Assembly (NCBI GenBank): GCA_902798645.1
Contig: CADBXV010000010.1
Location: forward strand, 1 to 40,425
Origin: an uncultured bacterium
GTDB lineage: Bacteria; Cyanobacteriota; Vampirovibrionia; Gastranaerophilales; Gastranaerophilaceae
Direction of reading: 5' to 3'
DNA length: 40,425 nucleotides
The notes under the pieces were generated by a model. It saw nothing but the letters and a program-made list of their open reading frames with translations, did not search any database and was not told where the DNA came from. Positions 37,817 to 40,425 of the stretch are shown in pieces; position 1 is the stretch's first letter, and every line of letters begins with the position of its first letter. The translations under genes and the position numbers were made by a program.

Positions 37817-37987
37817 TTACTTCTTTATTGATTTTAAATCCAATCCGTATTCTCTTAAATATTGAGAATAAGTTTTAATCGGTTTTATATTCGTAAACTT
37901 AGGATCGTGACTAAGTCTCCACAAATCTTTTAATGTTGTTTGTTTATTTGATGTGAATATTGTTGTACTAACAGAATTTACTCTCAT
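37817..37987 (-). CDS. Small unknown protein inside the vor operon, 56 residues
   Basis: A short frame translationally coupled to the preceding beta subunit: its ATG overlaps that stop (TAATG at 37989-37985). Translation reads 'MRVNSVSTTIFTSNKQTTLK', 'DLWRLSHDPKFTNIKPIKTY', 'SQYLREYGLDLKSIKK'. It is basic and soluble, with no Cys or membrane segment; the middle 'LWRLSHDPKF' and the helix 'KTYSQYLREYGLDLKS' look like a small folded or binding peptide. It lies between beta and gamma subunit genes where other operons have none. It could be an extra small subunit, but this is inference. Confidence 0.7.
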   Translation of the reverse strand: MRVNSVSTTIFTSNKQTTLKDLWRLSHDPKFTNIKPIKTYSQYLREYGLDLKSIKK

Positions 37988-38736
37988 TATTGAGCCTCCG
38001 TAACATCTTTGAATATTCCCAGAGGGAATGTTTTTACCATATCGTTTCTAACTCTTTCGTGCGCTTCTTCCGGTGTCATTTTCCAATTAGTAGGACAAGT
38101 GGAAAGTATTTCTACAAACCCTAATCCGATTCCGTCCATCTGAACTTGAAAAGCTTTTTTAATAGCTTTTTTTGCATCATTAATATGCGGAATAGAATCC
38201 AAAGCAACACGTGCCGAATAAGCACAGCCGTCAATAAGAGCCATTTGTTCCGCAATCTTAGCCGGATAACCGTAATATTCTCTATTTCTTCCCATCGGAG
38301 AGGTGGTAGTAATTTGTCCCATCATTGTAGTAGGACCGTGTTGACCTCCTGTCATACCGTAAGTCGTATTATTTATCATCAGCGCAGTTAATCTTTCACC
38401 ACGGAACGCTGCGTGCATTGATTCTGCAAGCCCGATTGATGCAAAATCTCCGTCACCTTGGTAAGTAAACACAACTTTATCAGGGCAGGCTCTTTTTACA
38501 CCTGTCGCTTCCGCTAATGCTCTTCCATGCGGAGCTTCTATACAATCTATTTCTATAAAATCATATAAAAATACGGAGCACCCGATTGATGTTGTACAAA
38601 TTGATTTATCTTGAATTCCCAACTCATCAATTACTTCACAGAGAAGTCTTATTGCAACCCCGTGGTCACAACCCGGACAAAAAGTGTATTTACAATCTTT
38701 TTTTATTGATTTTGGTATACTAAACACTTGTTGCAT
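37987..38736 (-). CDS. 2-oxoacid:ferredoxin oxidoreductase beta subunit (TPP-binding)
   Basis: A 249-residue thiamine-diphosphate subunit. 'FCPGCDHG' (19-26) starts the domain; the TPP/Mg motif is 'GDGD' (94-97) with 'NNTTYGMTGGQ' (122-132). 'EAPHGRALAEATGVKRACPD' and 'CPTNWKMTPEEAHERV' are characteristic of the VorA/KorB subgroup. It catalyses oxidative decarboxylation of a 2-oxoacid to acyl-CoA. Only Cys residues near the N-terminus could bind a cluster. It overlaps the alpha-subunit gene by 17 bases and is followed, overlapping, by a 56-residue gene. Confidence 0.93.
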   Translation of the reverse strand: MQQVFSIPKSIKKDCKYTFCPGCDHGVAIRLLCEVIDELGIQDKSICTTSIGCSVFLYDFIEIDCIEAPHGRALAEATGVKRACPDKVVFTYQGDGDFASIGLAESMHAAFRGERLTALMINNTTYGMTGGQHGPTTMMGQITTTSPMGRNREYYGYPAKIAEQMALIDGCAYSARVALDSIPHINDAKKAIKKAFQVQMDGIGLGFVEILSTCPTNWKMTPEEAHERVRNDMVKTFPLGIFKDVTEAQ

Positions 38737-39796
38737 AATTTTTCTCCATAATTTTTTCTACAGCAGAAACAATCTCTTCAACTCTTAACCATTCTCCTAC
38801 GGAACGATTTACAAGTTCAACTTTAGATTGTCCTTCCACAGCATATTTAACGTCCTTGAACATTTGCCCCATATTCATTTCGACAACAACAAAGTCTTTA
38901 CCTTGACTTGCCAATTCGTTAATTCTTTTATGAGGGAATGGATTTAAAGTTATCGGTCTGAAGCATCCTGCTTTAATTCCTTTTTCTCTGAGAACTTTCA
39001 TAGCTGCTTTTATATTTCTTGTCATAGAACCGAACGCAGTTAATATAATATCTGCATCGTCTGTTTCAAATTCTTCCCAAGCTGTTTCGTTTTGGGTAAT
39101 AATCTCAAATTTTTCGAATAAATGATTAATTCTCTTTATTTGTTTGCTTTCAGATGGCTCAAGCGAGTAAATTGCTCTTGCCGGTCTGTTTTTAACACCT
39201 GTTAATGCCCAAGAAGAATTATCAATCTCCGGATAAGGGTATTCACCAAATACCGCAGGCTCCATCATTTGTCCCAATAACCCGTCTGCTAATAAAATAA
39301 CAGGATTTCTGTACTTATGAGCCAAATAAAAAGCTTTATACGTATAATCAATGCATTCCTGAACAGTAGAAGGAGCAAGTACAATAATTTTGTAATCTCC
39401 GTTTCCTCCGCCGTAAACCGATTGATTATAATCACCCTGAGCAGGATAAATGTACCCTAATCCAGGACCTGCTCTCATTACATTAACTAAAACAACGGGT
39501 AATTCATCACCGCAAGCGTATGAAAGAGCCTCTTGCATTAAAGCTACCGCACAAGATGAAGAAGAAGTCATTGCTTTTGTTCCTGTTGATACTGCACCTA
39601 TAACCATATTTATAGCCGCAAGTTCACTCTCTGCACAAACAAACCCTCTTCCCAATCTTTGCATCTCACCGCTTAAATATTCCCCAATCTCGGATTGAGG
39701 TGTAATCGGATAACCGAAATAGCACTGACAGCCGGCTTTAATAGCCGCCTGAGCTATTGCGTAATTACCTTTTATTAAAACTTTGTCATTATTCAT
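38720..39796 (-). CDS. vorB: 2-oxoacid:ferredoxin oxidoreductase alpha subunit (VorB type)
   Basis: A 358-residue subunit with the pyrimidine-binding and transketolase C-terminal domains. 'GNYAIAQAAIKAGCQCYFGY', 'PITPQSEIGEY', 'VMRAGPGLGYIYPAQGDYNQ' and 'LLADGLLGQMMEP' match proteins annotated as 3-methyl-2-oxobutanoate dehydrogenase subunit VorB. Substrate is probably the 2-oxoacids of Val/Leu/Ile, in line with ilvE in the window; 2-oxoglutarate is the alternative. The ribosome binding site (GGAGG) lies in the arm of a CTCTC/GAGAG repeat. Subunit naming differs between databases. Confidence 0.92.
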   Translation of the reverse strand: MNNDKVLIKGNYAIAQAAIKAGCQCYFGYPITPQSEIGEYLSGEMQRLGRGFVCAESELAAINMVIGAVSTGTKAMTSSSSCAVALMQEALSYACGDELPVVLVNVMRAGPGLGYIYPAQGDYNQSVYGGGNGDYKIIVLAPSTVQECIDYTYKAFYLAHKYRNPVILLADGLLGQMMEPAVFGEYPYPEIDNSSWALTGVKNRPARAIYSLEPSESKQIKRINHLFEKFEIITQNETAWEEFETDDADIILTAFGSMTRNIKAAMKVLREKGIKAGCFRPITLNPFPHKRINELASQGKDFVVVEMNMGQMFKDVKYAVEGQSKVELVNRSVGEWLRVEEIVSAVEKIMEKNYATSV

Positions 39797-39805
39797 ATTT
39801 TTTAA

Positions 39806-39830
39806 TCCTCCCCCTCTCCTTAATGAGAGA
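39806..39830 (-). repeat. Palindromic repeat carrying the vorB ribosome binding site
   Basis: On the minus strand 'CTCTCATTAAGGAGAG' is followed without a gap by GGGGAGGA, the ribosome binding site of vorB (10 bases before ATG 39796). This is a shortened head of the modular repeat family. Confidence 0.6.
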
Positions 39831-39863
39831 GCTGTGGTTGTGTGTTAGTCGGTGCCGGATTAT

Positions 39864-40073
39864 TTATCTCCAAACCTCAGTTATAGCCATATCCGGACAT
39901 CTTTTTGCGCACATAGCACATCCTATGCACTCACCGTTTTTATCTTCAAATTCAACCATATAATCACCGAGGCGGTTTGTTTTATTACTTTTTTTTATTA
40001 AATTTTTCGGACAAGTTGTCGTGCAAATGTAACATGATTTGCAGCGATTATTATCAATAACAATTTTCCCCAT
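39864..40073 (-). CDS. 2-oxoacid:ferredoxin oxidoreductase delta subunit (2x[4Fe-4S] ferredoxin)
   Basis: A 69-residue ferredoxin-type subunit with two cluster motifs: C11-x2-C14-x2-C17-x3-C21 ('RCKSCYICTTTCP') and C49-x2-C52-x2-C55-x3-C59 ('CIGCAMCAKRCP'). It passes electrons from the TPP site to soluble ferredoxin. Start ATG 40073 has AGGAG 5 bases upstream; an earlier in-frame ATG at 40088 lacks one. First gene of the operon; a -10 'TATACT' with an extended TG (40098-40093, minus strand) is its likely promoter. Confidence 0.93.
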   Translation of the reverse strand: MGKIVIDNNRCKSCYICTTTCPKNLIKKSNKTNRLGDYMVEFEDKNGECIGCAMCAKRCPDMAITEVWR

Positions 40074-40088
40074 AACGACTCCTAACAA

Positions 40089-40251
40089 TAAAAGTATAGC
40101 AAAAATAATATTTTTAGACTGATTTTGTTAAGAATTGTAACAGATTTTATCAGATTTTGTTATCAAATAAAAAAAATGTGGAATTCACAAAATGTAGGGT
40201 GTGCAGGGACGCACAACCAAGGATAACTTAATAGCCTGAAAGGAGTATCAC
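40089..40251. promoter_or_regulatory. Divergent region between vor operon and flagellin
   Basis: For the minus strand, an extended -10 'TGCTATACT' (about 40101-40093) serves the ferredoxin gene. For the plus strand, AAGGAG (40240-40245) is the flagellin ribosome binding site, preceded by a GC-richer repeat 'TGTAGGGTGTGCAGGGACGC' (40193-40212), similar in its start to the reverse of the hairpin near 9149-9183. 'CAGATTTT' occurs twice around 40130-40150. No FliA-type promoter was found. Confidence 0.5.
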
Positions 40252-40425
40252 ATGGCACTTACAATTAACACGAACATCTCTTCAATGATAGTTCAAAACA
40301 ACTTAGCAAAATCAACAACACAGCTTAATCAAGCAATTGAAAGAATGACAACCGGTTACAAGATTAACCACGCAGCAGATAACGCAGCAGGTTATTCAAT
40401 TGCAAGAAACTGGGAAGCACAATTA
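40252..40425 (+). CDS. fliC: Flagellin, N-terminal part (cut by window edge)
   Basis: 58 codons are visible from ATG 40252, which has AAGGAG 6 bases upstream. The N-terminal D0/D1 pattern is clear: 'MALTINTNISSMIVQNNLAK', then 'QLNQAIERMTTGYKINHAAD', 'NAAGYSIARNW'. Flagellin builds the filament and is exported by the apparatus to which fliJ, fliK and fliO belong. 'RMTTGYKINHAAD' replaces the common 'RLSSGLRINSAKD'. Length and number of flagellin copies cannot be judged. Confidence 0.93.
   Translation, partial: MALTINTNISSMIVQNNLAKSTTQLNQAIERMTTGYKINHAADNAAGYSIARNWEAQL

Overview
The window looks like chromosome from a low-GC, flagellated, Gram-negative-type anaerobe. The best fit is the non-photosynthetic cyanobacterial relatives (Vampirovibrionia/Melainabacteria, for example Gastranaerophilales). 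The evidence is indirect: AT-rich codon use, cell-envelope genes (MlaE-type permease, TonB/TolA-type protein, a KdsC-like phosphatase next to a NeuB-like synthase), split flagellar clusters, a four-subunit 2-oxoacid:ferredoxin oxidoreductase, and several small proteins with similar N-termini. The taxonomic call is an inference and no marker gene was aligned.

Layout. 1-3200: the 3' end of a 5S rRNA with its terminator, then truncated or broken 5S copies, several with their own terminator. Between them lies a very AT-rich accessory module: an XRE-type regulator facing three overlapping membrane-protein genes, with direct repeats in the divergent promoter. 3360-6625: a REPIN-like inverted repeat, a small unknown gene, and a flagellar operon (fliJ, fliK, a rod/hook protein). 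6640-10030: a membrane protein, rqcH with an in-frame repeat insertion, and rph. 10039-13860: a Ca-binding-loop protein, ilvE, mlaE, an unknown gene and an alternative sigma factor. 13860-18391: prepilin peptidase, an unknown gene, miaB, alr and a TonB-C-like protein, separated by palindromic repeats. 18834-21463: class II aldolase, a 54-residue gene, and rplJ-rplL behind an L10 leader with an attenuator. 21523-27930: metalloprotease-like protein, ctpA, bioF, gcvT-gcvH-gcvPA and a small membrane protein. 27943-33238: kdsC-like, neuB-like, fliO, then histidine kinase, Nudix, aroH, receiver-only regulator. 33313-40425: lysS, aroA, an unknown gene with a textbook sigma-28 promoter, the vor operon including an unannotated 56-residue gene, and the start of flagellin.

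How the genes fit together. ilvE and the Vor-type oxidoreductase both handle branched-chain 2-oxoacids; aroH and aroA belong to aromatic amino-acid synthesis; gcvT/H/PA are three parts of the glycine cleavage system, with gcvPB not in the window. Flagellar functions sit in at least four places (fliJ-fliK-rod/hook, fliO, flagellin and the sigma-28-driven unknown gene).

The most notable signals are (1) a modular family of roughly 70-80 bp palindromic repeats whose inner hairpins differ in sequence but keep pairing, some placed right at ribosome binding sites; (2) the decaying row of 5S 3' ends around an accessory module; (3) a match to the FliA consensus in front of an unknown lysine-rich gene; (4) a 56-residue gene translationally coupled inside the vor operon; (5) repeat DNA inserted in frame in rqcH. 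No tRNA gene, CRISPR array, transposase or integrase was recognised.
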